From JBAZMA01 sp041649995 (lineage in GTDB: Bacteria; Omnitrophota; Gorgyraeia; Velamenicoccales; Velamenicoccaceae): DNA of 64,000 nt. The stretch lies in NCBI GenBank assembly GCA_041649995.1, contig JBAZMA010000004.1:1-64000 (forward strand), read 5' to 3'. This document shows, piece by piece, positions 8,666 through 16,799 of this stretch. The notes beneath the pieces are model-generated. The model was not told the origin of the DNA. It saw nothing but the letters and a program-made list of their open reading frames with translations, and made no database searches. Position numbers and translations under genes: made by a program. Each line of letters opens with the position of its first letter. Positions within the stretch are counted from its first letter, which is position 1.

Positions 8666-9336
8666 CGAATACAAAACCCATTGTCGCCATAGACGGCCCG
8701 GCGGGCTCAGGCAAGAGCACGGTGGCAAAAGCCGTTGCCAGAAAACTCGGATTGTTTTATATCGATACGGGCGCCATGTACAGGGCGCTCGCGCTCAAAG
8801 CGCGCAGGGAAAAACTGGACCCTTCGGACATCGAGGAACTTATCGCCCTGACCCTGCGCACGGAGATCTCGCTGGATTACGACGCCGCCTCTGGGACGCT
8901 GCGCGTCTTTTTGGACGGCCAGGACGTTTCAGAAGACATCCGCATGCCGGAGGTCACGCAACAGGTCTCCCAGATCGCCAGGATCAGGGAAATCCGAAGC
9001 CACATGGTCGAGCTCCAGCGAAAACTGGCTGTCGGGAAAAAAGCGATCCTGGAAGGCCGGGACATCACGACCGTCGTCTTTCCGGACGCTTACAAAAAAT
9101 TTTTCCTCGACGCCAGACCGCAAGAACGGGTCAAACGGCGTTTCCTGGAAATGAAAGAGAAACATCTCGATGTGGATGAAAGCCTGGTGAGAAAAGACAT
9201 CCACAACAGGGACCATATTGATTCGACCCGCGAATGCGCGCCTTTAACGCAGGCGCCGGACGCCGTCTACATCGACACCACGCAAATGACCATCGATCAG
9301 GTCGTTGAGACCGTGATCCGTGAGATCAATAGATAA
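8662..9336 (+). CDS. cmk: Cytidylate kinase
   Basis: A 224-residue (d)CMP kinase that phosphorylates CMP to CDP for nucleotide salvage. It carries the P-loop GPAGSGKST, YIDTGAMYRALAL, and the GRDITTVVFPDA motif with the lid and base-binding region. The length is normal. It overlaps tyrA by 4 nt and is followed by lepA. Confidence 0.94.
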   Translation: MTNTKPIVAIDGPAGSGKSTVAKAVARKLGLFYIDTGAMYRALALKARREKLDPSDIEELIALTLRTEISLDYDAASGTLRVFLDGQDVSEDIRMPEVTQQVSQIARIREIRSHMVELQRKLAVGKKAILEGRDITTVVFPDAYKKFFLDARPQERVKRRFLEMKEKHLDVDESLVRKDIHNRDHIDSTRECAPLTQAPDAVYIDTTQMTIDQVVETVIREINR

Positions 9337-9346
9337 GGAAAACCCC

Positions 9347-11140
9347 ATGGACAGACAATTCATCAGGAACTTTTCCATCATCGCCCATATCGACCATGGA
9401 AAATCAACGCTCGCCGACCGGATCATGGAATTCACGGGGGTCATTGATAAGCGCCGTTTCCATGCCCAGCTTTTAGATGACATGGAGATCGAACAGGAGA
9501 GAGGCATTACGATCAAGGCCTCGGCCGTGTCCCTTCCGTACAAAGGCGCCGATGGGCAAGAATACCTGCTCAATCTGATCGACACGCCGGGGCACGTTGA
9601 CTTCACGTATGAGGTCTCAAAATCCCTGGCCGCCTGCGAAGGGGCCCTGCTTCTGGTCGATGCCTCACAAGGTATCGAAGCCCAGACCGTGGCCAATTTT
9701 TTTCTGGCCCGCGAACACAACCTGAAGATCATCCCCGTCATCAACAAGATCGATATCGCCGGCATCGATATCCAGCGGGTCAAAGAGCAGATCCGCGATA
9801 TCCTCCGGCTGGAAGAAGATGAGATCATCCTGGCATCCGCCAAGGAAGGCCTGGGCATCCAAGACATCCTGGAGAAGATCGTTACGTCTATCCCCGCGCC
9901 CAAAGGCGACGACGCCAATCCCCTGGAAGCCCTGATCTTCGACTCGACGTTCGATACGTACAAGGGGGTCATCATCTACACCCGCCTCTTTAACGGCAAG
10001 TTTTCCTCAGGCGACTCGCTGACCATGATGCAGGCAGGAAGGACCTATACCGTCGAGGAAATCGGGATTTTCAAACCCGGAATGTCGCCGGGTAAAACCC
10101 TTCACTGCGGAGAGGTCGGATATCTGACCGCCAATATCCGCGACCCGAAGGAAATCCTGATCGGCGATACCCTGACACTCACCAGCCAGCCCGCCCAGCA
10201 GCCGTTACCGGGCTACAAAAAAGTCAAACCTCTGGTCTACTGCGGCATTTATCCGGTCAATGCCAAAGATTTCGCGGAACTCAAGGTCGCCATCGAAAAA
10301 CTGAGCCTCAACGACTCGTCTTTCGTCTATGAAACCGAAAGCTCCCAGTCTTTCGGCTATGGGTTCCGCTGCGGCTTTCTCGGCCTGCTCCACATGGAAA
10401 TCGCCCAGGAAAGGCTCGAGCGGGAATACAACCTCAACCTTGTCCTGACAACCCCAAATGTCGTTTACCGCATTACCACCAGGGACAACAAGGTCCTGGA
10501 GGTGGACAATCCGGCCAAATTGCCGGACCCGGCCCAGATCCTGCAGGCAGAAGAGCCTTTCGTCAGGGCGTTCATGATCGTCCCGACGAATTCCATCGAG
10601 GAAGTCTGCGACCTGGCCAAACAGCGCCGCGGAGAATTTCTGGCCAACGATTATCTCGGGGAAGACCGCGTCAAGATCATTTATCAGATGCCCCTGGCTG
10701 AAATCATCGTCGATTTTTATGACAAGATCAAATCCGTGACCCGGGGATATGGTTCCCTGGATTATGAATTCGACGGTTACCGTACGACAAAGCTGGTGAA
10801 ACTGGATATCCTCATCAACGGACGGATCTGCGACGCCTTTTCCTGTCTTATTTTTAAAGACAAGGCCCAGTTCAAGGGACGCACGCTTGTGGAAAAACTG
10901 AAAGAACTCATCCCGAGGCAATTATTCCTCATTACGCTGCAGGCCGCCATCGGAGGCACGATCCTTGCCTCCGAGAAGATCCGGCCCGTAGGCAAAAACG
11001 TGACCGCCAAATGTTACGGCGGAGATATCAGCCGTAAAAGAAAACTCTGGGAAAAACAAAAAGAGGGAAAAAAACGCCTGAAACAGGTCGGCAACGTGGA
11101 AATTCCTCAAGAGGCATTTTTGGCCGCGTTAAAAATCTAA
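9347..11140 (+). CDS. lepA: Elongation factor 4 (LepA)
   Basis: A 597-residue translational GTPase that acts on the ribosome and can promote back-translocation or late assembly. Motifs are AHIDHGKST (G1), the RGITIK switch region, DTPGHVDF (G3) and NKID (G4), followed by EF-G-like domains and the LepA-specific C-terminus with GKNVTAKCYGGD. The ATG at 9347 is preferred over 9320 because AAGGA precedes it and the family starts only a few residues before IRNFSIIAHIDHGK. Confidence 0.95.
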   Translation: MDRQFIRNFSIIAHIDHGKSTLADRIMEFTGVIDKRRFHAQLLDDMEIEQERGITIKASAVSLPYKGADGQEYLLNLIDTPGHVDFTYEVSKSLAACEGALLLVDASQGIEAQTVANFFLAREHNLKIIPVINKIDIAGIDIQRVKEQIRDILRLEEDEIILASAKEGLGIQDILEKIVTSIPAPKGDDANPLEALIFDSTFDTYKGVIIYTRLFNGKFSSGDSLTMMQAGRTYTVEEIGIFKPGMSPGKTLHCGEVGYLTANIRDPKEILIGDTLTLTSQPAQQPLPGYKKVKPLVYCGIYPVNAKDFAELKVAIEKLSLNDSSFVYETESSQSFGYGFRCGFLGLLHMEIAQERLEREYNLNLVLTTPNVVYRITTRDNKVLEVDNPAKLPDPAQILQAEEPFVRAFMIVPTNSIEEVCDLAKQRRGEFLANDYLGEDRVKIIYQMPLAEIIVDFYDKIKSVTRGYGSLDYEFDGYRTTKLVKLDILINGRICDAFSCLIFKDKAQFKGRTLVEKLKELIPRQLFLITLQAAIGGTILASEKIRPVGKNVTAKCYGGDISRKRKLWEKQKEGKKRLKQVGNVEIPQEAFLAALKI

Positions 11141-11156
11141 AGGGAGGAAACCCCGC

Positions 11157-11741
11157 ATGTTGAAACTCAACCCCGCGCAGAAGGCATGGGCGAAAGAATT
11201 CCTGGAAACCATCGTGACTGCTGTCATCCTGGCCCTGATCATCCGCGCCTTCATCATACAGCCGTTTAAGATCCCGACCGGCTCCATGGAACCGACGTTG
11301 ATGCCCGGAGACAGGATCCTGGTTTTGCGATATGTCTACGGCCTCAGGATCCCCTTCACCTATCAGAGAATCGCCAAATTCCGATCGCCCGACAACGGCG
11401 ATATCATCGTTTTCAACTATCCGGAGGAAACGAACCGCGATTTCATCAAGCGTTGCATCGGGATTCCCGGCGATACGGTTGAAATCAGGGACGGATCGAT
11501 CTATCTCAACGACCTCCCCTTCAAAAAAGAACCCATCAATAAATTTTACTACTACAACAGGGGGACGCTGGGAAAAGAGAAAGAGGTCTTAAAGGTCCCC
11601 GAGGGCTTCTATTTCGTCCTGGGCGACAACAGCGCCTCGTCCAAAGACTCCCGCTACTGGGGATACTTGGACGACAAATTTCTCATCGGAAAAGCCGTCA
11701 TGATCTATTGGCCGTTGAACCGGATCCGGATCTTAAAGTAA
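11157..11741 (+). CDS. lepB: Signal peptidase I
   Basis: A 194-residue membrane serine peptidase that removes signal peptides from exported proteins. One N-terminal membrane helix (about 17-35) is followed by the catalytic serine S43 in PTGSMEPTL and the lysine K98 in DFIKRCIGIPGD; the GDNSASSKDSRYWG box is near the C-terminus. GGGAGGAAA precedes the ATG, and lepA ends 16 nt upstream. The pair lepA-lepB is a common arrangement. Confidence 0.94.
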   Translation: MLKLNPAQKAWAKEFLETIVTAVILALIIRAFIIQPFKIPTGSMEPTLMPGDRILVLRYVYGLRIPFTYQRIAKFRSPDNGDIIVFNYPEETNRDFIKRCIGIPGDTVEIRDGSIYLNDLPFKKEPINKFYYYNRGTLGKEKEVLKVPEGFYFVLGDNSASSKDSRYWGYLDDKFLIGKAVMIYWPLNRIRILK

Positions 11742-11843
11742 ATTAAAGAATTAAAATTTCAGGCCTCAGGTAGCAGGCAGCAGGCAACATATGTTTTGTT
11801 TTTCCAATTCTTCATTCTTAATTTTTCATTTTTAATTGATTTT
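11742..11843. other. Low-complexity intergenic tract
   Basis: About 100 bp between lepB and pgsA. It holds AATTAAAGAATTAAAATTT, short direct repeats of AGCAGGC (near 11774-11788), and a strand-asymmetric T-rich stretch (TTCTTCATTCTTAATTTTTC) up to the pgsA start. Base composition differs sharply from the G+C-richer genes around it. It may be a degenerate dispersed repeat; no gene or clear hairpin is supported. Confidence 0.5.
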
Positions 11844-12434
11844 ATGACATTTGCCAATAAAATAACGCTCTTCCGCATCATCAGCATTCCGTTTTTCGCC
11901 GCCTGTCTTATCTTCTACACCCCCGCGAGGCCCGGGCTCAGATATATGGCCCTTGCGATCTTCCTTGTTTCGATCGTCTCCGATGTCATCGACGGCTACA
12001 TGGCGCGCACGCGTCGGGAAAAGACAAGAGCGGGGGCGATCCTGGACCCCTTGGCAGACAAGGCCCTGTTGATCACCGCATTCATCTTCCTTTACCGTGT
12101 CAGCCGGATGTACCTGGAAATCGCCCTGCCTTTGTGGGTGCTTTTGGCCGTCATCAGCAGGGACATCATTATCCTCATCGGCAGCGGCATCCTTTTGATC
12201 ACCAACAAAGACATCCAGATCCAGCCGACGTGGTGGGGAAAGCTCACGACATTTTTTCAAATGGCGACCATCATCGCGATCATTCTGGAGATACGCCTGG
12301 CCCCGCTCGTCTGGTGGGTCGCCAGCATTTTCACGTGCATTTCAGGGGTGGATTACGCCCGGAAAGGGATCAACCTGCTGAATGCCGACCATGGACCCTC
12401 ACATGCTAAAACCTCTAACAGGTCTTCTTCTTAG
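11844..12434 (+). CDS. pgsA: CDP-diacylglycerol-glycerol-3-phosphate 3-phosphatidyltransferase
   Basis: A 196-residue integral membrane enzyme making phosphatidylglycerol phosphate, the committed step to phosphatidylglycerol and cardiolipin. The CDP-alcohol phosphatidyltransferase signature DG-x2-AR-x8-G-x3-D-x3-D is seen in the DGYMARTRREKTRAGAILDP region and the following LADK. Several membrane helices follow. The ATG at 11844 gives MTFANKITLFRI, the usual N-terminus; the upstream in-frame ATG (11796) adds residues encoded by the low-complexity tract. It overlaps plsY. Confidence 0.9.
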   Translation: MTFANKITLFRIISIPFFAACLIFYTPARPGLRYMALAIFLVSIVSDVIDGYMARTRREKTRAGAILDPLADKALLITAFIFLYRVSRMYLEIALPLWVLLAVISRDIIILIGSGILLITNKDIQIQPTWWGKLTTFFQMATIIAIILEIRLAPLVWWVASIFTCISGVDYARKGINLLNADHGPSHAKTSNRSSS

Positions 12435-13056
12435 TTATTTGCTGGGCTCAATCCCCACGGCCTATCTTTTCGGCCGCGGCAGAGGGATTGATCTTCGGCA
12501 ACACGGCTCCGGCAACCTGGGCGCGACCAATGCCTTTCGCGTCCTGGGGAAAAGGACCGGAACGATTGTCTTATGCCTGGATATTCTCAAAGGGGCCTTG
12601 GCCGTATTGCTGGCCATCAACCTGTTTTACGAAACGGGGGCCGGCATATCCCCATCCTTGTACGCCTGCCTGGCCGCGGTCTGCGTTGTCGGCGGGCACA
12701 ACTGGACGGTTTTTCTCCGGTTCAAAGGTGGAAAGGGGATCGCCACAAGCCTCGGGGTCCTGATCGCGTTTTCCGTGTTGATAGAAAAATTCGGCCTCCT
12801 TGTCCTGATCGCTGTCGGCCTGTGGTTGATCGTGTTTTTATCTTCCGGCTTCGTATCCCTGGCTTCCTGCGTAAGCTCCCTGGCCTTGCCCTTCCTGGGC
12901 CTGGCATTAAAGCTGCCTTCCAGCATCACGGTCTTTTTGACCATTCTTGCCGCCTTTTCCCTCATCCGCCATAGAGAGAATATCCGAAAACTCCTGCAAA
13001 AAAGAGAATCCCGCTTCAACACGGCCTCGCTTTTTAAGAAACTTTTCCGCAAATAA
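12403..13056 (+). CDS. plsY: Acyl-phosphate-glycerol-3-phosphate acyltransferase
   Basis: A 217-residue membrane protein that acylates glycerol 3-phosphate using acyl-phosphate, the first step of phospholipid synthesis. The three PlsY motifs are visible: GSIPTAYLFGR, GSGNLGATNAFRVLG, and GHNWTVFLRFKGGKGIATS. The start is uncertain: in-frame ATGs at 12382, 12391 and 12403 all lie inside pgsA and none has a clear ribosome site; 12403 puts the first helix at the N-terminus as in the family. Translation is probably coupled to pgsA. Confidence 0.9.
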   Translation: MLKPLTGLLLSYLLGSIPTAYLFGRGRGIDLRQHGSGNLGATNAFRVLGKRTGTIVLCLDILKGALAVLLAINLFYETGAGISPSLYACLAAVCVVGGHNWTVFLRFKGGKGIATSLGVLIAFSVLIEKFGLLVLIAVGLWLIVFLSSGFVSLASCVSSLALPFLGLALKLPSSITVFLTILAAFSLIRHRENIRKLLQKRESRFNTASLFKKLFRK

Positions 13057-13351
13057 TCCTCCTTCGGAATCCTTGCTCCTTAAATCCTCAATTATTATAA
13101 CTTATTCAAATTTAACAATTTAAGTTAATTTATTCGCGCATTTTCATCCAGGAAAGAGAAAAGCAAACGCTTTCTTTTGCCCCCTGTTTCGCTATTGTTT
13201 TACCCTCTTTACCGTGTCATAGTATTGGTGCGAATGATATTGGATGATACCCAGCATTTGCAGTAGCCGGGTTGCCCGAGTAAAAGCAGCAAAAACTGAA
13301 AGGCAACTCGGTTTCTTTTTAAGCGGCCTGCCACGATTCAAGGAGCAAGTT
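13057..13351 (+). promoter_or_regulatory. Intergenic leader with terminator-like hairpin
   Basis: About 295 bp without a gene. The first part is AT-rich with an AACTTA/TAAGTT inverted repeat (near 13092-13124). At 13267-13276 and 13302-13311 a 10-bp stem (CCGGGTTGCC with GGCAACTCGG, one wobble) encloses a 25-nt A-rich loop and is followed by TTTCTTTTT at 13312-13320, about 30 nt before the next gene. This resembles an intrinsic terminator placed inside a leader, so either the end of the plsY transcript or an attenuator. I could not match a known riboswitch. Confidence 0.5.
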
Positions 13352-13690
13352 ATGAGAGACATGGTGTTCAAAAACCTCACGTCCATGGATAAACGCAAAA
13401 AAGTCCTCTGGGCCTCAGAGACTTTTAGCGAAGACGGGATCCTGACAAAGATCCACAAATACCTTATTTACATCATCAAGGAGGTCAAGGAGAAAGAGGT
13501 CCCGGAGACCAACGAAAAACCTGAAATCCATGTCCTGAAATACCGCGATACCAGGGAGAAGACGGAAAAATTCCATATCCGCCTCAAAGGCGGCCTCTAC
13601 TGCGAAGCCAACGGCAAGAACTTCTTTGTCTCCTTCTGCCATACCTTAAAGATAGACCTCAGCAAAGCGCCTGAACAGGCGCATTATTAA
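13352..13690 (+). CDS. Conserved-looking hypothetical protein
   Basis: A 112-residue soluble protein beginning MRDMVFKNLTSMDKRKKVLW. It has no signal peptide or membrane helix; the middle is Lys/Glu-rich (EVKEKEVPETNEKPE), and the C-terminal half has alternating hydrophobic residues suggesting a beta-rich domain. AAGGAG 8 nt upstream of the ATG decides the start; the longer frame from 13244 reads through the hairpin and is unlikely. I do not recognise a family. It stands alone behind a leader with a terminator-like hairpin, so expression may be regulated. Confidence 0.7.
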   Translation: MRDMVFKNLTSMDKRKKVLWASETFSEDGILTKIHKYLIYIIKEVKEKEVPETNEKPEIHVLKYRDTREKTEKFHIRLKGGLYCEANGKNFFVSFCHTLKIDLSKAPEQAHY

Positions 13691-13730
13691 AGCAGTCTAA
13701 ATCCGCTTTCCTTCACGCCCCTCTTTGTGC

Positions 13731-13745
13731 TACAATTTTCTCATG
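13731..13745 (+). promoter_or_regulatory. -10 box directly before an ATG (leaderless promoter)
   Basis: TACAAT at 13731-13736 lies 6 nt before the ATG at 13743, so the expected transcription start coincides with the start codon. No ribosome site is present. The -35 is weak (TTCCTT at 13708-13713). Confidence 0.55.
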
Positions 13746-13967
13746 TCCGCTGTTTGTCCTCATTGCTCTAAACCCGTAAACGACCCGGAAGCCCTTTTCT
13801 GTCTTTTCTGCGGTTCTCCGCTCAAAAAGCCCGCGGGTTTTCTGGGGGCCCTAAAATTCGGCGCGTGGAAATACGCGGCCATCGCGCTTTTGGCGCTCCT
13901 CATCGCCGTCTTGATCTGCGCGCAGGTGTTCTCATCCGCCTTCGCGGCGATGGAAAAAACATTTTAA
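13743..13967 (+). CDS. Small zinc-ribbon membrane protein
   Basis: A 74-residue protein with an N-terminal zinc ribbon (CPHC and CLFC, residues about 5-26) and one C-terminal membrane helix (about 45-67). This is the common zinc-ribbon plus single-helix plan of small bacterial proteins with unknown function. The start at 13743 gives MSAVCPHC; an in-frame ATG six codons upstream would include the -10 box. The mRNA may be leaderless. The nitroreductase gene follows after 30 nt. Confidence 0.75.
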   Translation: MSAVCPHCSKPVNDPEALFCLFCGSPLKKPAGFLGALKFGAWKYAAIALLALLIAVLICAQVFSSAFAAMEKTF

Positions 13968-13997
13968 AGAAGCGCGCGCGGCAGAAGAGAGGAACCC

Positions 13998-14552
13998 ATG
14001 TTCCTGGACCTCGTCAAAGAACGTCAAAGTTGCCGGTCTTTTCTTTCTCAGGCCGTTCCCAGAAGCCTGATCCTGCAATGTCTTGAGGCCGCGCGCTTAA
14101 GCCCTTCCGCCTGTAATTCCCAACCCTGGCATTTCATCGTTGTGGATGAACCCGCCCTCAGACAAAGGCTGGCCGAGGCTGTTTTCGGCGAACCTTACGC
14201 CATGAACGCCCACGCGAAATCGGCCCCTGTCCTTATCGCTGTTGTGCGCGAAAAATCGTCATGGACAGCCTCCATCGGAGGGTTTTTCAGGGGGACGCAA
14301 TATAACCTCATCGACATCGGCATTGCCATTGAACACTTCGTCCTTCAGGCCGCGGAACTGGGCTTAGGCACCTGCTGGATCGGCTGGTTTCATGAACAAA
14401 AAACCAAGGACATCCTCGGAATTCCCCGCGCGAAAAAAGTCGATTGTCTGATCTCTCTGGGATATCCGTCTCCAGACGAATCGTCCAGAGAAAAAATCCG
14501 CAAACAAGCGGGGGACGTTTATTCTTTTGACCGGTATCATTCCCATCTCTAG
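13998..14552 (+). CDS. Nitroreductase family protein
   Basis: A 184-residue FMN-dependent nitroreductase-like oxidoreductase. The N-terminal RQSCRSF and LSPSACNSQPWHF match the FMN phosphate and NAD(P)H-site motifs, and LGLGTCWIGWF is the second conserved stretch. Members reduce nitro compounds, quinones or flavins; the substrate cannot be inferred here. The start has GAAGAGAGGAAC upstream. Two Cys near the flavin end (CRS, CNS) are not family-defining. Confidence 0.85.
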   Translation: MFLDLVKERQSCRSFLSQAVPRSLILQCLEAARLSPSACNSQPWHFIVVDEPALRQRLAEAVFGEPYAMNAHAKSAPVLIAVVREKSSWTASIGGFFRGTQYNLIDIGIAIEHFVLQAAELGLGTCWIGWFHEQKTKDILGIPRAKKVDCLISLGYPSPDESSREKIRKQAGDVYSFDRYHSHL

Positions 14553-14582
14553 CGGCAGGCTTTACCTAAAAAGGGAGGAAAC

Positions 14583-14984
14583 ATGGACGTTAAATTGAAC
14601 AAGCAGGTTCTGGCCGTGACCTCTAACAAAACGGGCGAATTCGCATCCGTCACCGGGGCGCTGGCGGAAGCGGGCATCAATCTCACGGGTCTTTGCGCCT
14701 GGGGAGAAAACGAAAAAGCGTATTTTGCCCTGTTGACGCAGAACAATGCCAAGGCTATGGAGGCCCTGAAAAAAAAGGGCATCGAAGTCTCGGAAGAAGC
14801 TGTCGTGACGATCCTTTTAGACGACAAGGCAGGGTCTGCGGCGGCCATCGCCCTCAAGCTCAAAAACGCCGGTGTCAGCCTGGACTATGTTTACGGAACT
14901 TCCTGCGGATGCCGGGAGACGGAAGCCATGCTCATCCTGAAATCAAAAGATAACGCGAAAATCCTGGCCGCGTTGAATGAATAA
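14583..14984 (+). CDS. Tandem ACT-domain protein
   Basis: A 133-residue protein of two ACT domains (about 8-70 and 75-133) with no catalytic domain. ACT domains bind amino acids or other small ligands and regulate enzymes; free-standing tandem ACT proteins are common in anaerobes. The second ACT has a Cys-rich turn (TSCGCRE). GGGAGGAAAC precedes the ATG. The gene overlaps pcm by 8 nt. Its target is not visible from context, but the window is rich in aromatic amino acid genes. Confidence 0.8.
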   Translation: MDVKLNKQVLAVTSNKTGEFASVTGALAEAGINLTGLCAWGENEKAYFALLTQNNAKAMEALKKKGIEVSEEAVVTILLDDKAGSAAAIALKLKNAGVSLDYVYGTSCGCRETEAMLILKSKDNAKILAALNE

Positions 14985-15717
14985 GAAAACAGTCCTTGTC
15001 CTTTTGGCCGCGGCCCTGGTGGCCTTCGGAATCAAGGCCGCGTTTTTCAACAAAGCGTCCAAAGCCATGTCAGACGAACAGGCTTACGAGCAGAAACGCA
15101 AAGCCATGGTCCTCACCCAGCTTCAGTCGCGGGGGATCACCGACCCGCGCGTCCTGGACGCCATGACAAAGGTCAAACGCCATCTTTTCATCCCTGATAG
15201 CGTCAAAGACTACGCCTACTCAGACAGCGCCCTTCCTATTGAAGAAAGCCAGACAATTTCGCAGCCCTATATCGTGGCTCTCATGACGCAATTGGCCAGA
15301 CTTAAGCCCGCAGACAGGGTCCTTGAAATCGGGACAGGCTCGGGCTACCAGGCCGCGGTCCTTTCGGAGTTGGTCAAAGAAGTCTTTTCCATTGAGCTCA
15401 GAAATGACCTGGCGGTAAAGGCACGCGATCGCCTCAAGGAACTCGGTTATGAAAATGTGACTGTGCGCCAGGGAGACGGCTACAAAGGCTGGCCGGAAAA
15501 GGCGCCTTTTGATGCCATTCTTGTCACGGCCGCGCCGGACCACCCGCCCGAGGAATTGATCAAAGAACTCAAAGCCGGAGGCAGGCTCGTGATCCCGGTT
15601 GGAAGCCTCGCCCAGGAACTTTTCGTCATCACGAAAAACCCGGACGGCAGCGTCGTTGAGGAGAGTATCATCCCGGTCCGTTTTGTGCCCATGGTCACGG
15701 ATCATGACGCGCCTTAA
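14977..15717 (+). CDS. pcm: Protein-L-isoaspartate O-methyltransferase with N-terminal export signal
   Basis: A 246-residue SAM-dependent methyltransferase that starts repair of isoaspartyl residues. The core (about 40-240) has SAM motif VLEIGTGSGYQAAVLS, plus the PCMT motifs QTISQPYIVALM and FDAILVTAAP. Unlike cytosolic PIMTs of about 210 residues, it has an N-terminal KK plus hydrophobic segment (residues 3-22), which looks like a signal peptide or membrane anchor. The AFGIKAAFFN end lacks a clean cleavage site, so anchoring is likely. Confidence 0.88.
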   Translation: MNKKTVLVLLAAALVAFGIKAAFFNKASKAMSDEQAYEQKRKAMVLTQLQSRGITDPRVLDAMTKVKRHLFIPDSVKDYAYSDSALPIEESQTISQPYIVALMTQLARLKPADRVLEIGTGSGYQAAVLSELVKEVFSIELRNDLAVKARDRLKELGYENVTVRQGDGYKGWPEKAPFDAILVTAAPDHPPEELIKELKAGGRLVIPVGSLAQELFVITKNPDGSVVEESIIPVRFVPMVTDHDAP

Positions 15718-15729
15718 GAGAAAAATCCC

Positions 15730-15757
15730 TTGACATTGAAGGCTCCCTATATAAAAA
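15730..15757 (+). promoter_or_regulatory. Promoter of the DUF6580-like gene
   Basis: TTGACA at 15730-15735, a 16-bp spacer and TAAAAA at 15752-15757. About 90 nt of leader follow before the ATG at 15854. Confidence 0.5.
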
Positions 15758-15853
15758 TAGGGGACATCGATTTGAACCCCTGACTCCTTTGAGGCAGGAA
15801 TGAAGAGCAGCCGCGAATGCGCTCGCCAGGTTAGAGAAAAAGGGAGGAACGTC

Positions 15854-16357
15854 ATGCTCGTCTGGATATTGATCCTCATAGGCATTTGTTTTAGATTTCT
15901 GCCCCATATTCCCAATGTCACACCCATCGCGGCAATCGCTCTTTTCAGCAGCGCTACCCTGTCGGACAAAAGACTTTCGATCATCATCCCGCTCTCGCTC
16001 ATGATCGTTACCGATCTTTTCTTAGGGCTCCATGAAACCGTCGTCTTTACCTGGGGTTCCGTTGTCCTCATCAGCCTGATCGGCCTGGCCCTGCGAAAGG
16101 CCCGCACCACAACACATATCCTGGCCGGCTCGCTGCTGTCATCGCTGGTTTTTTTCATTGTGACGAATTTCGGCGTTTGGATGGCGGGCTGGTATCCCCA
16201 GACTCCCGAGGGGCTCATGGCCTGCTATGTCGCGGCTATCCCGTTCTTCAGATATTTTCTCGCCGGCACCATGGTTTACAGTGCCGTCTTTTTCGGCAGC
16301 TACGCTCTTGCCGCCAGGCTCATCAAAGGCCGCCTGGAAAGCGCTCTTTTAAAATAA
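15854..16357 (+). CDS. DUF6580-like polytopic membrane protein
   Basis: A 167-residue protein with about five membrane helices. It matches the DUF6580 pattern as I know it: an Arg-Phe-Leu-Pro-His stretch near the start, SDKRLSI, a conserved TDLFLGLHE, VTNFGVWM and MACYVAAIPFFR. Family members resemble substrate-binding (S) subunits of ECF vitamin transporters, but function is unproven. AGGGAGGAACGTC before the ATG at 15854 fixes the start; the frame opens further upstream without a site. It stands immediately upstream of a cobalamin riboswitch and BtuB, so a link to corrinoid uptake is possible. Confidence 0.7.
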   Translation: MLVWILILIGICFRFLPHIPNVTPIAAIALFSSATLSDKRLSIIIPLSLMIVTDLFLGLHETVVFTWGSVVLISLIGLALRKARTTTHILAGSLLSSLVFFIVTNFGVWMAGWYPQTPEGLMACYVAAIPFFRYFLAGTMVYSAVFFGSYALAARLIKGRLESALLK

Positions 16358-16375
16358 CCAACTTATTTTCTGTAG

Positions 16376-16660
16376 GCCGTCTTCGTTTAAGCCCTCTGCC
16401 GGGACAACGCTATGGGCAAAGTCCTCCCGGATGAGTTCTCGAACGAAGACAAGGGAAGTGCCGTGACTTGGAGCAGCAACACCTCCAATATTCGGCCGCG
16501 GTCCCGCCGCTGTAATCCTGCCCCTCTTGCGCTAAAAGCTTGAGGTAAACAGAGAGCATGCATAGCCACTGCTAAGCGTTTGCGGAAATCACAACGCACA
16601 TAGCGGGAAGGCTCCTCTCTGAAAGCTGCAGGTAAGCCAGAAGACCTGCCTGCAGTTTTA
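16376..16660 (+). promoter_or_regulatory. Cobalamin riboswitch
   Basis: An adenosylcobalamin-type aptamer upstream of btuB. Seen features: AAGGGAAGTGCCGTG near 16451, the CCCGCCGCTGTAATCC core near 16502, GCCACTG near 16565, GCGGGAAGGC near 16602, and the B12 box AGCCAGAAGACCTGCCT near 16635. A closing stem pairs GTCTTCGTT (about 16379) with AACGAAGAC (about 16442). Boundaries are approximate. An intrinsic terminator at 16713-16746 makes transcriptional attenuation likely. Confidence 0.92.
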
Positions 16661-16712
16661 GACCGATTTGGCTTCGAGGGCTGAGCCTAAGGCACAATAT
16701 ATGCGTGTCAAT

Positions 16713-16746
16713 ACCCTTGACTTTATCCTGGTCGAGGGTTTTTTTA
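16713..16746 (+). terminator. Riboswitch-controlled attenuator
   Basis: ACCCTTGAC (16713-16721) pairs with GTCGAGGGT (16731-16739) over 9 bp with one wobble, followed by seven or eight T. It sits between the B12 aptamer and the btuB ribosome site (AAAGAGGGGG near 16787), so B12 binding would be expected to stop transcription here. Confidence 0.88.
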
Positions 16747-16799
16747 TGCCTGATTCTTAACATGTTTCAGGCGGCAGAATTTTTTAAAGAGGGGGATTC

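Noticed and set aside
13200..13320. Cyclic-di-GMP (GEMM) riboswitch
   Set aside because: GCCGGGTTGCC resembles its 3' part, but the core with the ACGCAAAGC-type motif is absent.
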